A DNA stretch of 64,000 nt from Scalesia atractyloides (GCA_947069175.1 CAMTDV010000017.1:50167137-50231136); one strand, 5' to 3'. Positions 1-12,121 are shown, counted from the stretch's first letter. Made by a program: numbers and translations. The notes: generated by a model not told the origin, from the sequence alone.

Positions 1-2632
1 TAGTCTATCCGAATCCTTAATTTTGTACATTACAACATTAGGATCGTCACTTAGACCATCCTTTGACGACTTATCGTCATTTTCAGTCTGTGAATCGGAA
101 TTCTTTGAACTCGAGTCGGCGCTTTTGAAGCTGCCGTCATCAAAATCACTTAGAACATTTTCAACCACTTTGTTAACCACAGCATTGTTATCATCATCAG
201 ATTTAGCATAGATTATATCAATATTCTCTGGTAACTCATTTTTTTTCTCAGAAAGTAACTCAACGTTGAGTGCCTTATCCATCCCGTCTACGGTTTTGCG
301 ACAGTACTTCTCGCAAAGGGGTGGAGGAACATTGCTATATTCTTTGCCAGTTTTCTTTTTAGGTTTTTCTTCGGTTGAGATTGTCGGAAGAATGTGATCA
401 ATAACATATGCATTTGTGGTGTAACTTCTCAACAACTGTTGAACTCTTTCAGTTTCGATTTTCATGTCTTGAAGTTGTTGTTTGGTTTCAGCAATGGTGT
501 TAATATAGGTGTTAATTGCCCTTTGTTTATCCATTACTGTTCCACTCAACATCCTTATATTATCATGTTGTTCGATGTTATTTCTGTCGAGTCTGCCATA
601 TCAATTTTCATTTTGTCATACGCTTCTTTCATTGTGCGATAATCGTATTTCAACAATTCAATATGCACATTGTTTTCAGCGATGATCTTTGATTTTCGGC
701 ACATTCGACACAAGGTTCAGTACATTTTGTACAAGGTTTCTCAACCTCAACAACTTGTACTTTGACAACTTCTTTCTCGATAATTTTTACCTCTGGACCT
801 ACCTTGGTTAGATTCGCCATTAAAGATTTTTCTTCCATGTCCTTGAGGTCTTCGACTTTCACTTCTTGACTGACATCAATGATCACTTCATCAATCTTTT
901 TCTCCTCAACCACTTGTTTTTTCGAGTTGCCATCAAAATGACCTGCAAAACTGTCACAAGAATTAGAGGATAAAATTCCTTGTCTCTGCATGTGGATATA
1001 TTCCTCTTCTTCCTGCTGTTGATGCAAGTATTGTTCCAGAAGAGCTTGTTCGATAGCTGTTGCTTCTGCTGCTGTCGCTGCTTCCTCTGCAGAGTTATCT
1101 TCAACTATCTTCGCCATCAAAGCAACTCCGGTCTTTTTCCCAATGTAAAATTCCAATCAAAACCATCATCTTCACTAGATGCCCCCATAGCTTTCTCAGT
1201 GGTGCTATTTTCAGGTTTTTCTTGGATTTCAACCTGAGTTTTCTTCAGAAATGGTTTATATTGAAGTGCCCTTTTGGAATATTCATTTCCTCCTCCAAAA
1301 GGACTTTGATTTCCGGTTGCTTCGGTGTTCTTACACTCTCTTTTAAAATGCCCCTTTTGACAGCATTTAAAGCACGTGATTTTGGTTTTATCAAAACCCA
1401 ATTTGTTGCTGGAATTTCCTATGTCACGGCCTGTGAGTGCAACGAACTTTGTCACTCTCCTGATGATCGAAGCTAAGGACCATTTGATGTCCATTAGTTT
1501 GAGTTCTTCCTCGTCTACCTGGTCATAATCTTCTGCGGTCATCTCGGGGTTTCCGATCTTACCGGTAACAAGACATTCATAAGATTCTAATACGGTAGCG
1601 AGTAGTGACATATGTTGTTTTGCAACTTGTTCTGAAACAACATTGTTCAAATTCACTGCGATGTTGCATTTATATAAATTTGGATCAGAACTTTGTTGTT
1701 GATTCTTATTCGCTTGGCTTTGATAAGTTGAATTTGAACCAGTGCTTGAGTAAGAACTTTGAGGACTATGGTCATACTGAGGCTGTGATTGATTCTGATT
1801 CTGTGGAGAAGCATTCATGTTTGCACTAAAAGTCGTCTGAATTTTAGGACTCGAAATACTATCTAGCATTCCTGCTTTGTAATACAGACCAACGTCTTGA
1901 ACAACATTAGCGTTTTTTGACTTCGCCATCTTCAGAAGTTCCATTTCGTGGCCTTCGAGTTTAGCGATAAACGTCGACAACTTGGAAAATTCCCACTTAT
2001 CACTGTTCTTCAGAACCATCAAATACATAGTCCATTCACCCTCTGGTAGTGCGTCAGCAAGTTTGTCGATGTATTCTTGTTCTGTCTTTTTGAGACCGTG
2101 TCTTCGCATTTGCACTTTAAGATGACAGGGACGCTTGATCATTTGCTTTATGGTCTCTCTTAAGCATAGTGAAGATATCGAACTCTTTTAGGATAAGTGC
2201 CTTTTTGCTTTTGATCATTTCGGCTCTTCCTAGATACTTCGTCTGTAATGACAACCAAAGATCTCTTATAGTAGCATACTCTGGTAGCAAAATCAGGATA
2301 TCTTCTTTGACAGACTGTTGGATGAGACTGATCATCTTTTTCTCGGTGATATATTCTTCTTTCTGAACGGTCGAGTAGTTGTACTTTTCAAGAACTCGTT
2401 GATGTTCATCTACCAGAACAGTGTAGCCTCTTTCAATTAACACCCAGCCAGCAAAGTGCATGGCTTGAACCCAGTATGTAAACTTCTCTTTCCATGCTTC
2501 ATACTCGTCCATGCTCATCAACTTGGGCGGTTTGACAGTCGTTCCCATTTCATTATCAAGACTGACTTGATTGATCACATTGGCATTTGACGAACTAGCT
2601 CCGAACATAAAAGCTCTTAGTTGATCCTCCAT
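1..2632 (-). pseudogene. gag of Copia A, frameshifted
   Basis: Copia gag, the capsid-like protein that packages element RNA. The start is the ATG at 2632 (MEDQLRAF...), matching the gag start of element C. From the N-terminus it has the UBN2-type gag core containing SMDEYEAWKEKF, then a second core part with KLADALPEGEW (2142-1700). A CCHC zinc knuckle (CFKCCQKGHFKREC) lies near 1380-1340. A Cys-rich KPCTKC...PCVEC segment lies near 750-700, followed by a Ser/Asp-rich acidic stretch reaching position 1. At least three frame changes are visible (about 2150, 1150 and 690), plus further stops before 400, so it is not translatable as one protein. The plus-strand ORFs in this interval are shadows. 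Confidence 0.85.
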
Positions 2633-2689
2633 TGTGAATAACGAAACATGTACTCTGAAAAGTTTCAAAAACTTTGAAAACAATTAGTC

Positions 2690-3060
2690 CGAACTTGTAG
2701 TATCAAATGAAGAATTTTCAGATTTTCTAACAAGTTCGGTCAAACTTGTTAGATTTGTTTTTGAAAAATTTGATTAAACTTCGGGTGAACTTATGTCGAA
2801 AACCAAACACAGATCTTCGAGCGAACTTGTATTAAGAATTTGATAAAACTCTAGTAAGTTCGGGCGAACTTACTTAAACTTTTCTTGATTTTACACAAGT
2901 TTGGTCGAACTTGGTGTAAAATCAATGAAAAAGTAGTAACTTCGAGCGAACTTAGTCTAGATTCCTTCAAAAATACCTCAAGTTCGGGCGAACTTGCTAA
3001 AAAGTCACTTGAAAAGTGATGTTTTACGACAAGTTCGGTCGAACATGGCCAACAAGTTCG
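2690..3060. repeat. Array of TTCGNNCGAA palindromes in the leader of Copia A
   Basis: Eight copies, perfect or slightly decayed, of a palindrome related to CAAGTTCGGGCGAACTTG lie between the PBS and gag. Their centres are near 2740, 2784, 2820, 2863, 2904, 2945, 2987 and 3038, so spacing is mostly 41-45 bp. Sequence between copies is AT-rich and not repeated. Decayed copies usually differ by C-to-T or G-to-A in a CG, as expected of methylated DNA. The same design occurs in elements C and D. Confidence 0.85.
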
Positions 3061-3291
3061 AACATGGGGGTTTTCAAAAACATGGTTTTTTCAAATTTTG
3101 ACATGAATTCGGTTGAATTTGGTCTCCAATCTTTCAAGGGTTTATCTTTGTTGTATTTACATGATATATTCAAAATTCAAAAGATTTTGACAATGAATTC
3201 TTCATTTTATGTTCAAAAGTTATGAAAAAGAGAAGAATGGAGTAGAAATAGAAGTGTTCTTGTCTTGATACTATCAAATCAGGCTGTTCTA

Positions 3292-3303
3292 GCTCTGATA
3301 CCA
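3292..3303 (-). other. Primer binding site of Copia A
   Basis: The minus strand reads TGGTATCAGAGC two bases after the LTR end, the usual complement of the 3' end of initiator methionine tRNA in plant Copia elements. It fixes the orientation and the internal end of the LTR. Confidence 0.85.
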
Positions 3304-3305
3304 CT

Positions 3306-3693
3306 TGTAGGACCGATCCTCGATGCTTAGGAACCTAAATTTGATATCTAACATTCATAATAGCATAAATATTACGTCGTGTTTACCAATAGACAAGTTA
3401 ACCGTCAATTTTATAGATCAACGTTCTGGTTACAAACTGACAGACCTTCGCCTCTGAAATGTCAAAGTTACAAATGAGAGATCTAAGCTAGGTATTTATA
3501 GCCACACAAGTTCGGCCTAGGTGATACAAGTTCGCCTGAACTTGCATAAGCAAGTTCGGCCGAACATGCTTACATGTGTTACCATGGGCGAACTTGGCTA
3601 AGCTTAAACATAAATACTTCAAAACCTAGCCTATTCAGCTCTATACAATACAGATTCGATATAAGACTAAGACATAGACATTATGTACCAACA
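3306..3693 (-). repeat. 5' LTR of Copia A
   Basis: On the minus strand the LTR starts TGTTGGTACATAATG and ends GGTCCTACA, so on plus it runs TGTAGG...CCAACA. A TATA box (TATAAATA in the minus sense) lies near 3493-3503. Three to four palindromes of the CAAGTTCG...CGAACTTG type sit just upstream of it in transcription order (about 3508-3600). The partner LTR is outside the window, so boundaries rest on TG...CA ends and the adjacent PBS. Confidence 0.8.
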
Positions 3694-3773
3694 CATGACC
3701 GCAAGGAATGTACCAGTCCAGAGGATTCTATGCACCATAACAAGGATCCTCATCTCAAGTTCAAGGATCCAAC

Positions 3774-5161
3774 TTGTTTCAGGATCAAGGATCCTTAGGA
3801 AGCCAATCGTCCAGGAACTCTGAAGTTCATATAGAAGACTTCATTCCTATGCAGACAATTGCTTCATCTGGTCCAACTGTTGCACCTGAAGTGTCTACTT
3901 TTGAATACACTTCTACGATACCGGTTCCAAACCAATCAGGAGGTAACCATGTCAATACATCTTCTGGTACTAATTACGGTTCCTGCAGGATACAGGTATC
4001 AATCAGGCTATGGCACGGGAACTTCAGAAGCTTAAGGATATGATATCCAGCATCCCAGGAGTGGTTAAGCCCATTCCTGAGATCCCAGATGGAAGTCACA
4101 GGGTATCTCGTTTTGCACCTCCTATATGCAATGCTGAGATACCAAAACGCTTTCAAACCCCCAACATGAAGTTGTACGATGGTACGACTGATCCAGAGGA
4201 GCATGTGGCACAGTACCGGGAATGAATGGAGATCAACCCCATTCCAGAAGGTTAAAAGAAGCCTGTCTTTTTAAGGGCTTCGAATCCACACTCACTAGAT
4301 CGGCACTGAATTGGCTGCTAAGTCTTCCTCCTTACTCAATTAATTCATTTTCATTTAGTTAATTTGTTCAATAATCAATTTTCAATTAGTAGAACCTTTG
4401 AACGATTAACTAGTGATTTATATAGGGTAACACATGGCCGTGATGAATCCTTAAGGGATTATATCACTAGGTTTAGTAAAGAATCCTTAGATATCCCCAA
4501 TCTGGATATTGCCACTGCTGTGGAAGCATTTAAAATGGGATTACTTAGAGATTCAAAATTCTATGATGATCTTGTTATGACACCTTGCAGGAATTTAGAT
4601 GAAGTAAGGAACAGGGCATTGAGGTTCATTCGGTTAGAGGATGATAAGAGGATCCAAGAGAGACTGTCAGGATCCTCAAGACATGAAAAACAAGGTCATT
4701 CTTTAAGAATAATCGATCCAAGTCATACTCTAAGAATGACAATCACAATGTGCATGCGGTCGAATAGGAGGAAGATGATAAGGATTATCCTCCAATTTCT
4801 GAATATTGTTTTTCTGCTGATAATAATGAACTAATCCTTGCAATGCAGAATTTAGGTGGCAAGGCTAGGTGGCCAAGGAAAACTGACAAGCCCGGAGCTA
4901 CAAAGGATAAATCTAAGTGGTGTGCTTATCATGAGGATTTTCAGTCATCTCACCGACGAGTGTATAGCGTTGAGGAAAGAAATAGGCTATCTTTTGAGCA
5001 AGGGATACCTGAAGGAGTTGCTCGGAAGGAAACAATCAAGGATCCAGGATCCTGAAAAAATTCCTGAAAAGGCTCCTCCTCCACCAGCTGATGCTCAAAT
5101 TATAAACTTCATCTCCGGAGGTTCTGATATATGTGGAACCTCATTTTCGGTAGCAAAATGA
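3774..5161 (+). pseudogene. gag of Tat Gypsy
   Basis: Gypsy gag in several frames. 4010-4225 holds the conserved start of the capsid domain (YDGTTDPEEHVAQYRE). 4364-4834 continues it (YRVTHGRDESLRDYITRFSKE, then the helix ending LRFIRLEDDKR). 4843-5161 holds the nucleocapsid-side segment, where a C-Y/H-H motif (WCAYHEDF) resembles the degenerate zinc finger of Tat gags, followed by a proline-rich linker. Stops after 4225 and 4834 and frame changes near 4360 and 4900 break it. The part before 3774 was presumably separated by insertion of A. Confidence 0.75.
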
Positions 5162-5179
5162 CACGCCAAGGAAACTAAA

Positions 5180-5720
5180 ATGGTGAGTGGAGATAGACCC
5201 ATTCGAACCTCCACTCTGACTCAGCAGAAAATTATATCCTTCGATGAGGACGACCGTGTAGACATACAGGATCCTCATCACGACGGTTTAGTCATTATAT
5301 TGTTTATTTCTAACCATTTTGTTCGCAGGATCCTCATCGATGGAGGGAGCTCAGTGAACATAATACAGTTGGATGTCCTCAAGAGAATGAACATTCCTAA
5401 ATCCGAAATCGTCCCAAGATCATTAGTGCTTGTGGGATTCAGTGGAGAAACCAAGAATACACTGGGGACATCAAACTCCAATTTATATAGAGGGAGTGAA
5501 TTCTATCCAGAAATTCTTTGTAATAGATTCCTTATCTAGCTGTAATGTTATCCTTGGCAGGCCATGGATACATGATATGAAGGCAGTTCCTTCAATGTAT
5601 CACCAGTGTGTCAAGCTACCAACTCCTTGGGGAGTAATAAAGATAGAGAGTGATCAGCAAGAAGCAAAGAATTGTTACACTTCCTCAATGAAACCATCAT
5701 TAAAGCCCAGGGAAGCATAG
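5180..5720 (+). pseudogene. Aspartic protease of Tat Gypsy
   Basis: Retropepsin-like protease that would cut the polyprotein. The active site reads RRILIDGGSSVNII, i.e. Asp-Gly-Gly where most retroelements have Asp-Thr/Ser-Gly; I recall D-G-G as usual in Tat elements. The flap and second half continue from 5430 in another frame (VNSIQKFFVIDSLSSCNVILGRPWIH). There is a frame change between the 5180 and 5430 segments, so it is broken. It ends before the linker to RT. Confidence 0.8.
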
Positions 5721-7129
5721 CAATTAAAGTATCCTCCGATAGACGTCATGGAGGCTAGAGAATAGGACGTCAAGGATATTCCGTTAGATCCCCTGGATCC
5801 TGAAACCAAAGTTTATATAGTATCCGGGATCCTGGATAATATTGAACAGGATTTAATATCCTTCCTGAAGAGAAGGAAATCTACCTTTGCCTGGAAACAT
5901 GAAGACATGACAGGTATATCTAAGGATGTCATTACTCATAAACTTGGTATTGACAAATCTTTCATGCCAATACACCAAAAGAGGAGAAAGTTTGCACCTG
6001 AAAGAAATGCCATTATCCAAGAGGAGGTAGATAAGTTACTAAGGGCAGGTATGATTAGAGAAGTCAAGTATCCAAGATGGTTAGCCAATGTGGTTGTTGT
6101 TCAAAAGAAAAATGGAAAGTGGAGGGTATGTGTCGATTTTACTGACTTGAACAAGCCGTGTCCCAAGGATCCTTTCCCTTTACCCCACATTGACTCCATG
6201 GTGGATGCTACGGAGGGTCATGAGTTGTTAACTTTTATGGATGCTTCATCTGGATTTCAGCAAATTCAGATGGAACCATCTGATCAAGAGGATACAGCGT
6301 TCATGACACCCACCGGCATATATTGCTATATTGCTATGCCCTTTGGTTTAGGAAATGCAGGTGCTACATACCAATGGCTGGTGAATATGATGTTCAAAGA
6401 ACAACTTGGACACACGATGGAGGTATACATAGATGATATGGTGGTCAAGTCTAAAAGAGCTGAGGAGCACCTTAAGGATCTCGAAGAAGCATTCAATATC
6501 CTTGACCAATACAATATGAAATTGAATCCTCCAAATGCCATTTTGGAGTCAAAGCTGGAAAGTTCTTAGGATACATGGTGACCAAGAGAGGGATCGAAGC
6601 AAGTCCGGAGCAGATAAAGGCTATAATCAACATCAAGTCTCCTGCCAACGCCAAGGATGAGCAAAGATTGACAGGAAGAATCGCCACCCTGAACAGATTC
6701 ATTTCAAAATCCTCAGAAAGATGCAAGGATTTCTATGATATTCTAAGGAAGAATAAGAAGTTCGAGTGGACGGAGAAGCATGAAGCTGCTCTATAGGTTC
6801 TCAAGGATTACCTATCCTCAACACCGGCTTTAATGAAACCTGAAAATGGGGAACCATTATCCTTATACCTAGCTGTTTCAGGTAAAGCAGTAAGTGCGGT
6901 CCTTGTTAAGGATCATGAAGGCCAACAACATCCGATATACTATGTAAGTAAAAGTTTACTTGATGCTGAGGCCAAGTATTCTCATTTAGAAAAACTTATT
7001 CGTGCTTTAATTATGGCTTCAACCAAACTAAGACATTATTTTGAAACTCATACTATTGTCGTTAAAACTAACTTTCCTATTAAGAATGTTCTCAGGAAAC
7101 CAGAGATGTCGGGGAGAATGGCAAAATGA
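5721..7129 (+). pseudogene. Reverse transcriptase and RNase H of Tat Gypsy
   Basis: RT copies the RNA and RNase H removes it. RT motifs in order: WLANVVVVQKKNGKWRVCVD, then FTDLNKPCPKDPFPLPHID, FMDASSGFQQI, MPFGLGNAGATYQ and the catalytic YIDDMVVKSK (about 6425-6455). A frame change near 6545 leads into FLGYMVTKRGIEASPEQIKAI. A stop at about 6796 precedes the conventional RNase H (6833-7129), which contains LYLAVSGKAVSAVLV and YYVSKSLLDAEAKYSHLEKL. The catalytic residues of RT are visible, but the chain is interrupted at least twice. Confidence 0.88.
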
Positions 7130-7192
7130 GTTGTTAAACTTAGTGCATATGACATTAAGTATGAGCCTAGAGCTGCTATTAAATCCAAAGCT

Positions 7193-7678
7193 TTGGCTGA
7201 CTTTGTGGCTGATTTCAGTAGTGATCTACAAAGAGAAGCTGAATTGGTGGTACAACAACTTGAGGAGACCAAGGATCCTTGGACACTCTTCACAGATGGA
7301 GCCTCGAATGTCAAAGGAACCGGACTAGGCCTACTACTAAAATCGCCACAGGGGGACATTATATCTCAATCAATAGCATGTAAATTCCAAACCACTAATA
7401 ACAAGGCAGAGTATGAGGCCTTGATAGCAGGTTTGCAATTAGCTAAGCATATGAAGATCAGGTATCTTCAAGTGTTTGTGGATTCTCTATTAATTACTAA
7501 TCACTATAATGGTTCTTATGCTGTTAAAGGTGAGAAACTAATCAAATATTTGGAGATAGTCAAGAAATTGGCAAATTCTTTTGCTTTTTTCAGCCTTACA
7601 CAGGTACCTAGAGAAGAAAATGCAGAAGCAGATGCCTTGGCCAATCTAGGATCCTCACTAAAGATCCAGAAGATGTAA
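7193..7678 (+). pseudogene. Second, archaeal-type RNase H (aRNH) of Tat Gypsy
   Basis: A further RNase H domain follows the retroviral-type one, separated by a short linker (KALADFVADFS). It shows WTLFTDGASNVKGTGLGLLL with the first catalytic Asp, TNNKAEYEALIAGL with the Glu, VFVDSLL with an Asp, and PREENAEADALANLG near the end with the last Asp. This arrangement (RT, RNH, aRNH, INT) is a known hallmark of Tat/Ogre elements. The domain looks complete over about 160 residues, one of the best preserved pieces here. Confidence 0.85.
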
Positions 7679-7728
7679 AGATACCTATTATCCATGTCCT
7701 AACTCCTGCCATTGAGGAAGATGAAATA

Positions 7729-9024
7729 ATGGAGATAGTGGGTAAAACTGCAATTCTATCCAGTGATGACCCGGAGTCGAATTCAGGATCCTGGATCCTT
7801 CCAATAATGAAGTATATTCAGAATGGAGAAATTCCGATTGGCGAGAATCTTAAAGCCTTTAAGATAAAGGTATCCCAATTCACTATAATTAATAAAATAT
7901 TATATAAGAGATCTCTTGCAGGACCCTATCTACGATGCATTGAGGATCCTGAGATCCAAGAAGTCTTAAAGGATTTTCATGAAGGAGACTGTGGAAACCA
8001 CACTGGGGGCAGGGCACTATTTTCAAGGATCCTCAAGACAGGATACTATTGGCCTACAATGAAGAAAGATGCTATGGAGTATGCGGGGAAATGTGACGCT
8101 TGCTAAAGGCATAGTAACCTTCTCCATCAACAGGCAGAACCTCTGCATCCTACATCCTCTTCTTGGCCATTTATGAGGTGGGGAATGGATATAGTAGGCA
8201 AGCTTCCCAAGGCACCAGGAGGAAAAGTGTTCATGCTAGCTATGACAGACTATTTCTCTAAATGGATAGAAGCTGAAGCCTTTGCCCAAGTCAAGGAAAA
8301 GGAAGTTATATCCTTTATTAAAAGAAATATCATTACTAGATTTGGAATTCCTTCTGAAATTGTTTGTGATAACGGATCCCAGTTTATTGGGGGTCGTACT
8401 ACTAACTTTTGTGACAGCTGGGGGATTAGGATGATTACATCAACACCAATCCACCCTCAAGCTAATGGCCAGGCAGAATCATCCAACAAGATCATCATCA
8501 ACAACTTGAAGAATAAGCTTGGATCCAAAAAGGGCAAATGGGCTGAGGAATTACCTTATGTCTTATGGGCAGACAGGACAACTCCCAAGAATGCGACGGG
8601 TCAGACTCCCTTCTCCTTAGTCTTTGGAACTGAAACAGTGATCCCTACAGAAATGGTAGTCCCTACGGCCAGGACAAGCATCCATGATCCTGAAGCAAAT
8701 GTTGAGACTCTGGCTCAAGACCTGGATACCTTGGAAGAACTTAGAGACTTGGCGAGATTTAGGTTGGCTAGCTATCAACAAAGGATGGCTGGAGCTTACA
8801 ACAAGAATGTCAGGGTCAGAAGATTTCAAGTAGGTGACTTGGTATTGAGGAAAGCATTCCAAAATACCACGAACCCTACTGATGGCAAGTTAGCACCAAA
8901 ATGGGAAGGCACCTATCTAATTGAAGCTAAGACAGGAAAGGGGGCATATCGTTTGTTAAATATGGGTGGTGACCTTCTGCCAAGAGCCTGGAATGCTATC
9001 CACCTAAAGAAGTACTTTATGTAA
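7729..9024 (+). pseudogene. Integrase of Tat Gypsy
   Basis: The zinc-binding HHCC part is at 7970-8106 (FHEGDCGNHTGG ... GYYWPTMKKDA ... CDAC), with a stop right after the last Cys. The catalytic core opens at 8173 with the D of WGMDIVGKLP, followed by VCDNGSQFIGG and QAESSNK, giving an intact D-D-E triad. The C-terminal part includes PTDGKLAPKWEGTYLI and ends HLKKYFM at 9024. The single stop near 8104 separates the two parts, otherwise it reads well. No chromodomain is seen, as usual for Tat. Confidence 0.85.
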
Positions 9025-10250
9025 GGATCACGGATCCTCATAGGATATATGATCCTCACTTCGGTAACATTTTACTAATGCTTTCATTTGTATTATACCT
9101 CTTATTATTTATTGTAAAGTAAGGATGTTGAATTTTCAACATTCAACCTTATCAAGCTTTAAGTTTTGCATAAGTTATGACAAAGGATCAAGAGGTTGGC
9201 CACCTCTCCAAAGTTTTTGGGCTTGTCCCCAGCTAAGGTATCTATTACCTCCTACGGGTCTTTACCATTCACACGAATTGGGTTCCGACACACTCGCCAG
9301 TTATGCACGTTATCCAAGTATAGTTTGAGGCAATGGGACCAGTATCCGCTTTAGGGGCTGACAATTTCATTGCTGTTGGCTATATGTAGGATCCTAAGTA
9401 TAATGGTAGTGTTGGCTAAAGTTTCGACATTTTCATGTCGCCTACGATTGGATAGATGCTAGTTTGGGCCATACTCCAGTTTACACCAGTTATTTGGGCT
9501 TGTCCCAGTTTGTTGGGCCTGCCCCCAGTTGCTAATGATTATTTCATTCGATATTTGGCTTAGTCCTAAGCTATATACTATCACAGGTCTACGAAATTTA
9601 ATAGCTAAGGATCCTGAATCCTAAGATTCCATCGATTGTTATGCTTTGATTGACACAACTGTAAGTGTTAAGGATATAGAATCCTAACTTGGATTCCCTT
9701 GTATGACTTATTCTTAATCTATTATAATGATTCAACCCTTAACCATGAAATTAAAGATAAGTCATCCAAAATCATATGATGCTTTGTGCCTAGCAGTTGT
9801 TATGACTGCAGACTTAAAATCTTTTTATAAAGTCAAAATTTTAAGAACTTTACACAACATGATTTTGCAGAACATAAACATGTAAAGGTAATAATTCAAA
9901 AGCAAAGTTGTAACACCAAACATAGTCAAAAGTCTAATATTATAAAGCCCGTTTAGATTCACCAAAAAGTATCCGGTCCGGACTTCACCAGCAAAACGTG
10001 GACCATGGATCCAGGTTGGATCGGGTTTGTCTAACAGTTAACGTTCATGCAGAAAAGTAAAATGCAGGAAATAAAGAGAAGAATAACAAAGGCTTCATCC
10101 CCCAAACAGACAATCCCTCCACCTTTGTTATCCTGCCTATTGTCTGAAGGATCGGTGATCCTTAAACCTAGAGCTATTGTTCAAAACAACCAACAAAAAC
10201 AATAAATCCTAAAAAGTGGGCTCCAATCCATCATCGCCTACTTATGTAGC
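9025..10250. other. Non-coding 3' region of Tat Gypsy with short repeats
   Basis: No gene is supported here. Loosely repeated units around GGGCTTGTCCC / GGGCCTGCCCCCAGTT occur at 9218-9240 and 9465-9535, with several GGATCC sites. Long 3' regions with variable tandem repeats between pol and LTR are typical of this lineage. The small ORF at 9125-9328 is not convincing. Confidence 0.6.
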
Positions 10251-11885
10251 TTACACCACAGCTACCTCACCACCTTCACCTTCGCCAGCTCCGCCTTCAA
10301 CCACCATATCCTCGACCTCCTTCTGCACCCCGCTAGATCCTGCCTCGCCTGTCACCACAATCGCAAGTTCTGGTGTGCTGCCTCCAAGGTTGTCCAATGT
10401 TGTCTCCCAAGAAGCCGTGTCCCATGAAGACCTGTTGAAACCTGGATCACCAGCCTCCTTGGCCATCTTGTCATGGATTGGAGAACAGACTTAGCTGCAC
10501 TAAGTTTGGCTTGTTCGGTGATCACCCTTATCTGTTCCTCAGCAGCGGCCTCAGCTTCCCTCAGCATCTTCTCCAGGGATTTCTTTTCCTTCTCGAGCTT
10601 GGACATATCCTTGTCCTTGACAACAGCGATGGAGCGCATACCAGCCAGAGTGTCCTCATACTCAACCATCTTCTTTTCATAGTGGACCTTTACCTGGCTG
10701 AATTCCTTCAAAGACAATGGGAACTCTTTAGGATAACGGATCCTTACAAAGGACGGAGTAAACAAATCAGGATTAAGGATCCTTACCTCGCTTAAAGCTT
10801 CATGGAGGCGCTTTTCGATGTCAGCAAGGTCGCCTTCGGTTCACAGGACTTCTTCCTCTTTGAACCAGATTTGGCTCTGGTGGTAACTTGGCATGGCTCG
10901 GCAGCAGGTATCTTCATTGGCTCCTTCTTCACAGCTTTAGAGATGATGATGATGTTGTTGATGTCATCAAGAGCGAAATCTGCAGATTTGGAAGTGGATT
11001 TTTGAACACCTGTCATCATACATCAAAAAGATAAGTTTTAAATTCAAACTCAGTTCTTTCATTTATATAACATGTTATATACGATTACTTACTTGACATG
11101 CTATAGGATGATGAGGTGTGCACTTCTTCAGAAGGATCTTGGATTCTCGTTGTGAATGTTCTTTTTGCAGGGTCGAGATCCAGAAATGCTTGAACTCTTT
11201 CAGCAACGCCTGGAAGATTGGCAAGGACTGCAAAGTTCTTCACTGCAAAAAGACAAAGAAATCAAAATACAGTTATGACGAGAACATGACTCATACAAGA
11301 CCAATAAATCCTACCCTTGGTTATCCATCTACGAGGCAACAAATCCCCTTCCGGCAGAGAGTCTCGTCTAACAAAGAAAAATTGATTCTTCAAGACAGAA
11401 TCATTTTAGGTTGTTTTGAGGATCGGAACTGGTTGGTGGGCTTTTACTTTGAACAGGAATCGGTTAGAACCGTGGGTGGTCAAAGAGTACATGAAGGCTC
11501 GGTCAGACAGGTTTACTTGAACTCCTTTCTTTTCGATAATTTCCTCGATGGTAAACAATGTCCTCCACAACATCGGCATAACTTGGCTAAAGATAATGCC
11601 GGTTAGCTTGAAGAAGCTTTGGGTTAGGGCCGGAAAAGGGTATGAAAACCCTAGAAAGAAAGGCAAAGCGTGAAAGCAAATCCAAGTCTAGGATAAAGCT
11701 TCACTTTGATCAGAAGGATCGAAGGGTCTGAACACGGCTTCCGGAGGGAAACGGGACTTTATGTTCTTGATTTCAGGATATGTGAACTCACAGATCTCAG
11801 ATGAGGGATCCTTCAGTATGTTTTGCGACGGGAGTGGGTCGCCGGATTTTTTGGAGCCGGAGCATGGAGAGGATCGGGTGTTCAT
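10251..11885 (-). pseudogene. Antisense spliced gene of Tat Gypsy (Transposase_28-like N-terminal domain)
   Basis: The gene reads opposite to the element. Proposed start is the ATG at 11885 (MNTRSSPCSGSKKSG). After SDQSEALS there is one in-frame TAG (11690-11688), then the same frame continues with YPFPALTQSFFKLTGIIFSQVMPMLWR-type sequence down to about 11316. That segment resembles the Pfam 'putative gypsy type transposon' family (PF04195), recalled from memory. A 73-bp GT..AG intron (11315-11243) joins in frame to VKNFAVLANLPGVAERVQAF. A second intron (about 11095-11006) leads to a Lys-rich exon (11005-10795) and then a Glu/Lys coiled coil (about 10760-10500, LEKEKKSLEKMLREAEAAAE). The C-terminus near 10251 lies in a shifted frame. 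The nonsense codon and late frame change make it a pseudogene. Its biochemical role is unknown. Confidence 0.6.
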
Positions 11886-12121
11886 GTCGTCGGAAGTCAA
11901 GGAAAAATCGAGAAAGAGAAGAGAGAGAGAATACCTGGTCCAGAGTGCTCGATGAGGATTTATGAGGAAGATATGCAGATTTAAAAAGGAGTTATCTCTT
12001 CCCCATAAATAGTGATGATGGTTATATAGACTGTGCAAGTCCCATCAGTTATCCTAACGGCTATATTTGAATTAATATGACAGTTGTGATCTATTATCAC
12101 AACCACCATATTGGGGGCAAT

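Larger units (their letters stand above)
1..3693 (-). mobile_element. Copia LTR retrotransposon A (Sirevirus-like), 5' part
   Basis: Minus-strand element that runs off the left edge of the window. Reading leftwards from 3693 it has a 388-bp 5' LTR, an initiator-Met-type primer binding site, a leader of about 650 bp full of palindromes, and a long decayed gag. Its gag is closely related to those of elements B and C in this window. The DNA to the right of 3693 is the gag region of a plus-strand Tat Gypsy, so A most simply inserted there. The second target-site duplication lies outside the window, so this is inferred. Pol is not in view. Confidence 0.85.

Noticed and set aside
1060..1476. 138-residue plus-strand ORF
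   Set aside because: Antisense to the gag of Copia A, including its zinc knuckle; no independent support.
2690..3060. CRISPR-like array (regular palindromic repeats with unique spacers)
   Set aside because: The DNA is a plant retrotransposon leader, repeats are degenerate 18-mers, and there are no cas genes; the likeness is only in spacing.
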